From positions 4,838,046 to 4,844,424 of the forward strand of contig NZ_CM002285.1 of assembly GCF_000497445.1 (NCBI RefSeq): DNA of 6,379 nucleotides. Direction: 5' to 3'. The translations under genes and the position numbers were made by a program. The notes under the pieces are model-generated. The model was not told the origin of the DNA, made no database searches, and saw nothing but the letters and a program-made list of their open reading frames with translations. Every line of letters begins with the position of its first letter. Position 1 is the stretch's first letter. Source of the stretch: Streptomyces roseochromogenus subsp. oscitans DS 12.976 (GTDB lineage Bacteria > Actinomycetota > Actinomycetes > Streptomycetales > Streptomycetaceae). Positions 1 to 4,315 of this stretch are shown here, piece after piece.

Positions 1-711
1 TTCCTCGGTGATGGTCGCCACGCGCGCGCGGGTGCGTTCCACTTCCACCAGCCGGGCGAGGTGCTCGGTGGCGTGCCGGACGTAGAGGCCGGCGAGGTGG
101 CGCTGCCGCTCGTGGGGCTCGGCCGGTTCGTCGTAGAGCCAGACGGCGGCGCCGAGGCGGCCTGCGGTCTGGGAGGCGAGGGGCAGGGCGTAGCTGGCGG
201 CGTAGCCGAGGCGGGCGGCCACCTCGCGGTGCCGGGGGTCGAGGCCGTCCTCGGCGAGCAGGTCGGGGTGGACGATCTCGGTGGTCGTGCCGGTGTCGTA
301 CGGCAGCGCGCCGCGCGGGACGGTCTCGATGTGGCCGAGGTCGGCGCGGCCGAGGCCGAGGCCGAGGGTGGTACGGGGGCCGAGTCCGTCGCCGGGTTCC
401 AGGGCGACGAGGCCGCGGCGGGCGCCGACGAGGGCGGCTCCGGCGCGCAGCAGCTCGTGCAGGGCGGGTTCCAGCGCGTGCGTGCGGGACAGGCGTTCGG
501 TGAGTTCGTGGAGGGTCGTGAGGTCCGAGACCCAGCCGGCCAGCCGGTCCTGGAGGAGGGTGCCGGGTGCGGGGGTGTTCGGGGCCGGGACGGGGGCGGC
601 GTCCGGGGAGGCGGTGGCGCCTGGGGCGTGGGGGGTGGGCGCGACAGTGTGTGCGGGCGTCGGAACTGTGGGATCGATTCCGGCCACTTTCGGAGGGTGC
701 GGGGCGTTCAT
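1..711 (-). CDS. GAF-domain PP2C/SpoIIE-type serine/threonine phosphatase, N-terminal part (partial)
   Basis: Open from an ATG at 711 to the left edge, 237 codons with no stop, so the C-terminus lies outside the window. The first ~50 residues are a Pro/Ala/Thr-rich, low-complexity tail. A helix follows (about 51-80, core LAGWVSDLTTLHELTERL), then a GAF-like sensor domain (about 81-225, with GAALVGARRGLVALEP and a final strand LGAAVWLYDEP). The last visible residues, VEVERTRARVATITEE, look like the coiled linker that leads into a SpoIIE/PP2C catalytic domain in actinobacterial RsbU-like phosphatases. That catalytic domain is not visible here, so the phosphatase call rests on recognising this N-terminal architecture. 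Such proteins dephosphorylate anti-sigma-factor antagonists in the cytoplasm. The start is supported by GAAGG nine bases upstream. The short ORF just upstream is in the same frame and ends in TGA 12 bases before this ATG. A different C-terminal output module (for example ANTAR) is the main alternative. Confidence 0.8.
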   Translation of the reverse strand, partial: MNAPHPPKVAGIDPTVPTPAHTVAPTPHAPGATASPDAAPVPAPNTPAPGTLLQDRLAGWVSDLTTLHELTERLSRTHALEPALHELLRAGAALVGARRGLVALEPGDGLGPRTTLGLGLGRADLGHIETVPRGALPYDTGTTTEIVHPDLLAEDGLDPRHREVAARLGYAASYALPLASQTAGRLGAAVWLYDEPAEPHERQRHLAGLYVRHATEHLARLVEVERTRARVATITEE

Positions 712-723
712 GGCGTCCGGCCT

Positions 724-828
724 TCAGACCGGTGCGTATTGCTGAAAAGCATCGCAAACCCCCATGTCATTCTGCGCCGCTAGCAGTGTCTCCACATGTA
801 CACGCACTCGTGAGGGGATGTCCAGCAT
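724..828 (-). CDS. Candidate 34-codon small ORF upstream of the phosphatase
   Basis: Reads M-LDIPSRVRVHVETLLAAQ followed by NDMGVCDAFQQYAPV and a TGA at 726-724. The stop lies 12 bases before the phosphatase ATG and is in the same frame, so the two could be translationally coupled or could once have been one protein. The amino-acid mix (helix-like VRVHVETLLAAQ, then an acidic/aromatic end) looks protein-like. Against this, only about 58 percent of third positions are G or C, far below the neighbours, and no well-spaced Shine-Dalgarno precedes the ATG at 828 (AGGA lies only two bases before it). An in-frame ATG at 855 would give MDTRNPRRT as an extension, but it also lacks a ribosome binding site. 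The frame stays open further upstream to about 1131, but that part looks non-coding. No function can be assigned. Confidence 0.4.
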   Translation of the reverse strand: MLDIPSRVRVHVETLLAAQNDMGVCDAFQQYAPV

Positions 829-894
829 TGTCCTGCGGGGATTCCTGGTGTCCATGGGGCGGACGAGGGTTTCTTCCGAACCCCTTGCCTTACT

Positions 895-905
895 GCCAAG
901 TTGGC
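895..905. promoter_or_regulatory. Perfect dyad GCCAA-G-TTGGC, possible operator
   Basis: Five-base arms of perfect inverted symmetry around one central base, followed on the plus strand by the AT-rich run TTAAAA. It lies about 65-75 bases upstream of the small ORF start and 185 bases upstream of the phosphatase ATG, a place where an operator or a -35 region (TTGGCA on the minus strand) could sit. No regulator can be named, and a dyad of this length can arise by chance in such a span. Confidence 0.3.
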
Positions 906-1002
906 TTAAAACTGCCTCGGGTATCGGTTCATTGCGGTCGACTGGCCTTGCTCCACAGAGCGTCACAGCGGTCGTGATGGGTACGTACTCGGAGAAGGCC
1001 AG

Positions 1003-1021
1003 GGGTGGCTGGGGGCCACCC
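1003..1021. other. Hairpin with 7-bp perfect stem
   Basis: GGGTGGC at 1003-1009 pairs with GCCACCC at 1015-1021 across a 5-base loop. It has no T-rich tail on either strand. It lies inside a divergent region, not after a gene, so it may be a leader structure or a barrier between divergent promoters; a normal gene-end terminator is less likely. Confidence 0.4.
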
Positions 1022-1310
1022 GGAACCTGGCGACGGACCCGGGCGTCATAGCCACCGACGGCCGAGCCCCATCCTCCCTGGCGGAGGCGGAGAGAAACAC
1101 GCGCGACGGCAAAAACGCCATACTTCGCCACCCCCGTGCCGCAACCGTGCTTTTGATGGACGCACTAAGGAACGCGGACGCGGCCCAATGCTCGACCCCC
1201 TGGGGTTCCCCCTGCCGTGTGCGGGGGTGTGATGCGCCAACAGGTACGCACAGTGAAGTGATCGACACATGGTGTGATGTGGACCACGGTGTTGCCAGCG
1301 GTGCAACGGA

Positions 1311-1315
1311 AAGGA
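1311..1315 (+). promoter_or_regulatory. Ribosome binding site of the prim-pol-like gene
   Basis: AAGGA, ten bases before the ATG at 1326, is the best Shine-Dalgarno match near that gene and fixes its start. Confidence 0.6.
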
Positions 1316-1325
1316 ACGAGCGCTC

Positions 1326-1991
1326 ATGCGCGAGATCCTCGGAAGGCGACGCAGGCTCCTGTCCAGGCGGAACGACGGGAGGCCTGAGCTGATCAGCGCG
1401 GCCCTGACCTTCGCGACCGAATGGCAGTGGCCGGTACTCCCGGGTGTGGCCCCGGACCCGCGGGGGCGGGCCCGCTGCGGCTGCCCCGACCCGGAGTGCA
1501 CGGTGCCCGGTGCGCACCCCTTCGATCCGGGCCTGCTCGCGGCCACGACCGACGCACGGATGGTGCGCTGGTGGTGGACCAACCGGCCGAGCGCGCCGAT
1601 CGTCCTGGCCACCGGAGGCAAGGCGCCCTGCGCGGTCAGCCTGCCGGCGCTCGCCGCCTCGCACGCCCTCGCTCTGCTCGACCGGCGCGGCATGCGGCTC
1701 GGCCCGGTGATCGCCGCGCCGAACCGCTGGGCCCTGCTCGTCAAGCCGTACTCCCTGCAGCAGTTGGGCGAACTGCTCTACGCCAAGGACTTCGTCCCCG
1801 GTTCCCTGCGTTTCCACGGCGAGGGCGGCTATGTCGCGCTGCCCCCGTCCGAGACCGCCCACGGCACCCTCCGCTGGGAGCGGGCCCCGCTGCCCGGCTC
1901 GGCCGCGCCCTGGGTGCCCGATGTGGAGGCCGTGGTGGACGCCGTGGTCGACGCCCTCACTCGTACGGGTGTGAGCGCACCCGAGTTCTAG
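1326..1991 (+). CDS. Prim-pol-like (bifunctional DNA primase/polymerase N-terminal type) protein, probably catalytically degenerate
   Basis: 221 residues with strong G/C third-position bias. After a basic start (RRRRLLSRR, 7-15) comes the fold entry WQWPVLPG (33-40), a small Cys/His cluster (C51, C53, C58, H64 in CGCPDPEC..GAHPFDP), and MVRWWWTNRPSAPIVLATG (79-97). The segment LRFHGEGGYVALPPSETAHG with a following LRW (161-184) resembles the family's conserved 'GGYVVAPPS..H..G..Y.W' segment. In active prim-pols an Asp-x-Asp metal motif follows the Gly-rich strand. Here the equivalent stretch reads APCAVSLPALA (100-110) with no acidic residue, so primase or polymerase activity is doubtful and a binding or regulatory role is more likely. 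This is a stand-alone domain without a helicase. Alternatives are an actinobacterial family only loosely related to prim-pol. It is transcribed away from the phosphatase gene and is the only gene of its unit before a hairpin region. Confidence 0.72.
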   Translation: MREILGRRRRLLSRRNDGRPELISAALTFATEWQWPVLPGVAPDPRGRARCGCPDPECTVPGAHPFDPGLLAATTDARMVRWWWTNRPSAPIVLATGGKAPCAVSLPALAASHALALLDRRGMRLGPVIAAPNRWALLVKPYSLQQLGELLYAKDFVPGSLRFHGEGGYVALPPSETAHGTLRWERAPLPGSAAPWVPDVEAVVDAVVDALTRTGVSAPEF

Positions 1992-1998
1992 GGATCTC

Positions 1999-2029
1999 GG
2001 CGCGGGCGCCGGGGGCGAGCCCCGCTCGC
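1999..2029 (+). terminator. Two adjacent short hairpins after the prim-pol-like gene
   Basis: GGCGC-GG-GCGCC (1999-2010) and GCGAGC-CCC-GCTCGC (2015-2029) follow the stop codon at 1991 by 7 and 23 bases. There is no T tract, but Streptomyces terminators often lack one. They fill most of the 54-base gap before the next gene, and the second ends just before a promoter-like TATCTT. Confidence 0.4.
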
Positions 2030-2033
2030 TCGT

Positions 2034-2039
2034 TATCTT
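2034..2039 (+). promoter_or_regulatory. Candidate -10 box TATCTT for a leaderless transcript
   Basis: TATCTT fits the TAnnnT pattern of actinobacterial -10 elements. Its last base is seven bases before the A of the ATG at 2046, which would place the transcription start at the start codon itself. No Shine-Dalgarno sequence precedes that ATG (the bases between are CCGCAC), consistent with a leaderless mRNA. No good -35 hexamer is visible 16-19 bases upstream, where the second hairpin lies. Confidence 0.5.
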
Positions 2040-2045
2040 CCGCAC

Positions 2046-2858
2046 ATGCTGCGAAATTCTGGGGGTTCTGGGGGTTCTGGGGGTTCGGGGGGACAGGGGA
2101 GTCGGCCGTCCGGGAGACACGGCCGCAGATCACCACGGCACGGGGCACGGCCGGCGGAGGCGCGCCGGTCGGATTCCCGGACGTGGTGGCTGCTCGCGCT
2201 CATCGGCGTCGTGGTGGCGGCGGTCGTGCTGCCGTTGGCCGTGGCGTCCGCGGGGCAGGTGGGCGAGGCGGCCCGGCACGCGATGGCGGAACGGCCGCGG
2301 GACGCCGCAGGGGGCTCCGGGCACAAGCACGCCTCTGGGAGCGGTAAGGACTCCGGGCGGGACCATGCCGCCCGCTCGCGCGACGATGTCGTGGCCGGGG
2401 ATGCCGCCGGAGCCGAGGACGCCGGCGGGGACGGTGACGCCAAGATCCCCGATGCCGGACGGACACCCGGGCTGCTCGGGCTCGGCTTGGCCACCGCCGC
2501 GCGGTGCGGCCCCCAGCTGACCTCCGCCGACGGCCTGGAGGCGCAGACCTGTGTGCTGACCCAGGGCGCGGACACCTGGGCCCGCACCTATTACCGCAAC
2601 ACCACCGGCAAGTCGCTGGACTCCGTGCTGAGCCTGATGGGCCCCGGCGGCCGCAGTGTGCAGATGCACTGCGTCACGGGCACCGACGACGAGCCTGCCA
2701 CCTGTGAGACTCCCCGTGAGCACACCAAGGGCGGACCGGACGGTTACACGGCCGTCGACGAGTTCGCCACACGCGGGGCCGATGGCGCGCTGCTGCTGCG
2801 CTCGGGCAGTGACGCGGCGAATGTCACCAACAACGGTCAGCCCACGGGCGGGAGTTGA
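2046..2858 (+). CDS. Single-pass membrane protein with extracytoplasmic four-cysteine domain, function unknown
   Basis: 270 residues. The N-terminus is a Ser-Gly-Gly repeat (5-16) followed by a basic cytoplasmic stretch (20-46). One hydrophobic segment, WWLLALIGVVVAAVVLPLAV (47-66), acts as a membrane anchor or uncleaved signal. A charged, Gly/Asp/Ala-rich linker (70-140) then leads to a compact outer domain (about 143-255) with four cysteines, C154, C169, C209 and C220. Their number and placement outside the membrane suggest two disulfides. Recognisable core stretches are DTWARTYYRNTTG and VLSLMGPGGRSVQMHC. I know of no defined function, though similar proteins appear in this genus. The basic N-side and the position of the segment predict the C-terminus outside. 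The ATG is chosen because the frame, codon bias and -10 spacing agree, although there is no ribosome binding site. An upstream start is excluded by lack of room after the previous gene. Confidence 0.78.
   Translation: MLRNSGGSGGSGGSGGQGSRPSGRHGRRSPRHGARPAEARRSDSRTWWLLALIGVVVAAVVLPLAVASAGQVGEAARHAMAERPRDAAGGSGHKHASGSGKDSGRDHAARSRDDVVAGDAAGAEDAGGDGDAKIPDAGRTPGLLGLGLATAARCGPQLTSADGLEAQTCVLTQGADTWARTYYRNTTGKSLDSVLSLMGPGGRSVQMHCVTGTDDEPATCETPREHTKGGPDGYTAVDEFATRGADGALLLRSGSDAANVTNNGQPTGGS
2057..2092 (+). repeat. Four 9-bp tandem units (TTCTGGGGG) forming a G-quadruplex motif
   Basis: Three exact copies of TTCTGGGGG at 2057-2065, 2066-2074 and 2075-2083 are followed by a variant TTCGGGGGG at 2084-2092. 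This gives G runs of 5, 5, 5 and 6 with loops of 4, 4 and 3 bases, a textbook quadruplex pattern, and a further GGGG run at 2096-2099. The G-rich strand is the coding strand, starting 15 bases after the first base of the start codon, so both the DNA and the mRNA could fold. In frame it encodes the Ser-Gly-Gly repeat. Confidence 0.9.
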
Positions 2859-2900
2859 CACTTCGCGACGGGATGTACACCAAACGCGGACATGGAAAGA

Positions 2901-2938
2901 CCCGGTTGCTGGCGACGGGGGATGCACCAGCAACCGGG
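2901..2938. terminator. Hairpin with 12-bp perfect stem between convergent genes
   Basis: CCCGGTTGCTGG (2901-2912) pairs perfectly with CCAGCAACCGGG (2927-2938) across a 14-base loop. It starts 43 bases after the stop of the membrane-protein gene and would terminate that transcript. On the minus strand the stem is followed by TCTTTCC (2900-2894), a better T-rich tail than on the plus strand, so it may work in both directions or serve a minus-strand transcript. Confidence 0.8.
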
Positions 2939-2946
2939 CTAATGGA

Positions 2947-2974
2947 ACCGTAACAAGAGATCGGCGGTTCGCAA
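2947..2974 (-). promoter_or_regulatory. Weak candidate minus-strand promoter
   Basis: On the minus strand TTGCGA (2974-2969) and TACGGT (2952-2947) are separated by 16 bases, a passable -35/-10 pair. A start near 2940 would yield a very short RNA made almost wholly of the 2901-2938 hairpin and its T-rich tail. Matches to consensus are only partial, so this is speculative. Confidence 0.25.
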
Positions 2975-3023
2975 ATTCCGTCTGGGTCATTCGGCCACCG
3001 AATTCCCTGTCACCAGGGCGAGT

Positions 3024-3039
3024 TGTGACCGGAGTCACC
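3024..3039. promoter_or_regulatory. CRP-like palindrome TGTGA-N6-TCACC
   Basis: TGTGACCGGAGTCACC matches nine of ten conserved bases of the classical CRP site, and contains GTGAC-CGGA-GTCAC, which also fits the looser actinobacterial CRP pattern. It lies between two convergent genes rather than upstream of one, so its role is unclear. Confidence 0.35.
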
Positions 3040-3044
3040 TGATT

Positions 3045-3096
3045 CGCGGGCGCGGCCCCCGGCTCACCGACCGTTCAGTCGTGGCCCGCGCCCGCG
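3045..3096 (-). terminator. Terminator hairpin after the DUF5926 gene
   Basis: CGCGGGCGCGGCC (3045-3057) pairs with GGCC-C-GCGCCCGCG (3083-3096), thirteen base pairs with one bulged C and a 25-base loop that has its own weak inverted repeat. On the minus strand the stem begins six bases beyond the TGA at 3105-3103. No T tract follows, as is common in this group. Confidence 0.7.
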
Positions 3097-3102
3097 AGCG
3101 CG

Positions 3103-4068
3103 TCAGCTGAGTGTGACCTGCCGGTTGGTCAGTCCGCCGCGCGCCCGGCGCTCCTCCGGCGTGAGCGGCTCGGTGGCGGCGAGGGCGACGGCGAGGCGCT
3201 CGGCGAACTCGGCGGCCGGCTTCTCCACGTCGTCCGCCGTGACCCCGCTCGGCAGGTCCCAGACCGGCACTGTGAGGCCGTGAGCACGGAAGGAGCCCAC
3301 GAGCCGGGTGCCCTCGCCCAGGTTGGAGCGGCCCGCCGCGTGCAGCCGCGCGAGAGCGTCCAGAAGCTGCTCCTCCGGATGCGGCATCACCCAGCGCAGG
3401 TGGTTCTTCTCAGGGGTCTCGCACCAGTACGCCGCGTCCACGCCGGTCAGCCTGGCCGTCGGGATGGCGGCCGCGTTCGCCCGCTCCAGGGAGGCGGTCA
3501 CCTCCGGTGTGGCGTTCTCCGCGTCCGGTACCCAGAACTCGAAGCCGCTCTGCACGACCGGCTCGAACGGCGCCCGGAGGTCCAGCACGTCCTGTAGCCG
3601 CGGACCCTCGGCAGGGGCGCGGCGGCCCTGCACCGGGGTGCCGGGCTCGGCCTGGAGCGCGCGCAGGAGGGTGTCGGCGAGGTCGCGGCTGAGGTCGCCG
3701 GATGCCGTGTCGTTCTGCAGGCCGATCAGGACCGAGCCGTCGTCGCGGCGCAGCGCGGGCCAGGCCATCGGCAGCACCGTGGCGAGCGTGACCGAGGGGA
3801 CGCCCTCGGGCAGGCCGTCCTTGAGGGTCAGCTCGACCGTCGCGGCCGGCACCAGCTCGCGCAGCGCCACCCAGTCGCCCTCGCCCGGCAAGCCCTCGAA
3901 CGGGCGGTGCACCAGCTCGGTCACCGCGTGTGCCGCGGCCCGGCCGTGGCACGCCTTGTAGCGCCGGCCGCTGCCGCAGGGGCAGGGCTCACGGGCGCCG
4001 ACGACCGGGATCTCGCCGTCGATCAGCTTCGGCCGCTCGGCCTTCGTCTGGGGTCGCTTCTTGGCCAT
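3103..4068 (-). CDS. DUF5926 family protein with N-terminal SEC-C zinc motif
   Basis: 321 residues starting at ATG 4068, with GGGAG eight bases upstream. The N-terminus is basic (MAKKRPQTKAERPK). A SEC-C motif follows at 29-41, EPCPCGSGRRYKACHG with C29, C31, C40 and H41, which binds zinc in SecA C-termini and many other proteins. The remaining ~275 residues match what I recognise as the actinobacterial DUF5926 family. They include VALRELVPAATVELTL (66-81), VVQSGFEFWVP and the Trp-containing stretch NHLRWVMPHPEEQLLDALARLHAAG. No signal peptide or membrane segment is visible, so it is cytoplasmic. The function is unknown; the SEC-C motif suggests a zinc-stabilised contact with protein or nucleic acid, not necessarily a link to secretion. 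It sits alone between a terminator and its own promoter-like region, where a DnaA box lies. Confidence 0.88.
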   Translation of the reverse strand: MAKKRPQTKAERPKLIDGEIPVVGAREPCPCGSGRRYKACHGRAAAHAVTELVHRPFEGLPGEGDWVALRELVPAATVELTLKDGLPEGVPSVTLATVLPMAWPALRRDDGSVLIGLQNDTASGDLSRDLADTLLRALQAEPGTPVQGRRAPAEGPRLQDVLDLRAPFEPVVQSGFEFWVPDAENATPEVTASLERANAAAIPTARLTGVDAAYWCETPEKNHLRWVMPHPEEQLLDALARLHAAGRSNLGEGTRLVGSFRAHGLTVPVWDLPSGVTADDVEKPAAEFAERLAVALAATEPLTPEERRARGGLTNRQVTLS

Positions 4069-4108
4069 CGTGGGGTCTCCCGGTTACGGCGCTTCTCGTA
4101 CGGGCGGG

Positions 4109-4114
4109 AGCCTA
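4109..4114 (-). promoter_or_regulatory. Candidate -10 box TAGGCT of the DUF5926 gene
   Basis: On the minus strand TAGGCT fits the common Streptomyces -10 pattern TAGnnT. It would start transcription near 4102, giving a leader of about 34 bases with the GGGAG ribosome binding site in it. No strong -35 hexamer is seen 16-19 bases upstream, so an activator might be needed. Confidence 0.45.
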
Positions 4115-4137
4115 GCCGTTCGGGCCGTGACCGGCGG

Positions 4138-4190
4138 GAACCTGTGGACAACGCACACCAGCGCGGCGCCAGAGGCGTGAACCTGTGGAC
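4138..4190. repeat. 12-base direct repeat GAACCTGTGGAC, two copies
   Basis: Identical copies at 4138-4149 and 4179-4190, 41 bases apart start to start (about four helical turns). Each contains most of a DnaA-box-like core (TGTGGAC), in the same orientation and therefore on roughly the same face of the helix. Confidence 0.75.
4143..4151 (-). promoter_or_regulatory. DnaA box TTGTCCACA
   Basis: TGTGGACAA on the plus strand reads TTGTCCACA on the minus strand, an exact match to the DnaA box preferred in Streptomyces. It lies about 40-50 bases upstream of the predicted start of the DUF5926 transcript, where a bound regulator could contact RNA polymerase. A second, weaker copy is CGGTCCACA at 4192-4184 (7 of 9 matches). 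Function is inferred from sequence and position only. Confidence 0.6.
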
Positions 4191-4197
4191 CGATTTC

Positions 4198-4315
4198 CCT
4201 CAGCCCTGGCCGTCTCGGCTCAGGTCATCTCGGCTCACGCCGTCTCGGCTCACGCTGTCTCGGCTCACGCGTCTCAGCTCACACGTCTCAGCTCACGCCG
4301 TGTCAGCCCAGGTCG
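4198..4315. repeat. Degenerate 14/15-bp tandem repeat array overlapping the 3' end of the ATPase gene
   Basis: Six clear units with consensus TCTC(G/A)GCTCACGCNG start at 4213, 4228, 4243, 4258, 4272 and 4286, with lengths 15, 15, 15, 14, 14 and 15. Weaker flanking units (about 10 of 15 matches) occupy 4198-4212 and 4301-4315. The right flanking unit includes the stop codon and last codons of the ATPase gene, so the array may have grown out of that gene end. The 14-base units break any reading frame and the minus strand carries a TGA in nearly every unit, so it is not coding. Confidence 0.88.

Larger units (their letters stand above)
829..1325. promoter_or_regulatory. Divergent intergenic control region, no convincing gene
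   Basis: About 500 bases between the phosphatase side (minus) and the prim-pol-like gene (plus). Several open frames cross it, but none has Streptomyces-like third-position GC or a recognisable protein, so I treat it as non-coding. It holds a perfect dyad at 895-905, an 8-base palindrome GTACGTAC at 981-988, a 7-bp stem hairpin at 1003-1021, a second hairpin-prone C/G tract around 1210-1230 and an ACAC-ATG-GTGT dyad near 1265. The part at 730-960 is noticeably less GC-rich than the genes, as expected for promoters. No clear -10/-35 pair stands out for either gene. Confidence 0.5.

Noticed and set aside
61..783. Long plus-strand frames over the phosphatase gene
   Set aside because: Gly/Ala/Arg-rich shadow translations opposite the GAF-domain frame; they have no recognisable domain and are common artefacts in GC-rich DNA.
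724..1131. Full minus-strand open frame of 135 codons upstream of the phosphatase as one gene
   Set aside because: Only the last 34-43 codons look protein-like. The upstream part has no good start signal, shows no third-position GC bias and overlaps palindromes and a hairpin.
1272..1280. TGTGGACCA as a DnaA box upstream of the prim-pol-like gene
   Set aside because: It is a single isolated copy with a mismatch (TGGTCCACA) at a conserved position, without a second box or a promoter-like arrangement nearby.
963..2120. 385-codon minus-strand frame opposite the prim-pol-like gene
   Set aside because: It runs across an intergenic region and the prim-pol-like gene. Its Arg/Pro/Gly-rich product has no domain, and codon bias favours the plus strand.
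2855..2860. TTGACA, a perfect -35 hexamer, at the stop codon of the membrane-protein gene
   Set aside because: No acceptable -10 lies 16-19 bases downstream, and any transcript would run straight into the 12-bp terminator hairpin.
2130..3038. 302-codon minus-strand frame opposite the membrane-protein gene
   Set aside because: Composition is that of an antisense shadow, it crosses the 12-bp hairpin, and the plus-strand frame has a clear membrane segment and cysteine domain.
4198..4315. Tandem array as a CRISPR
   Set aside because: Units are contiguous 14-15-base repeats with no unique spacers, and no cas genes are nearby.
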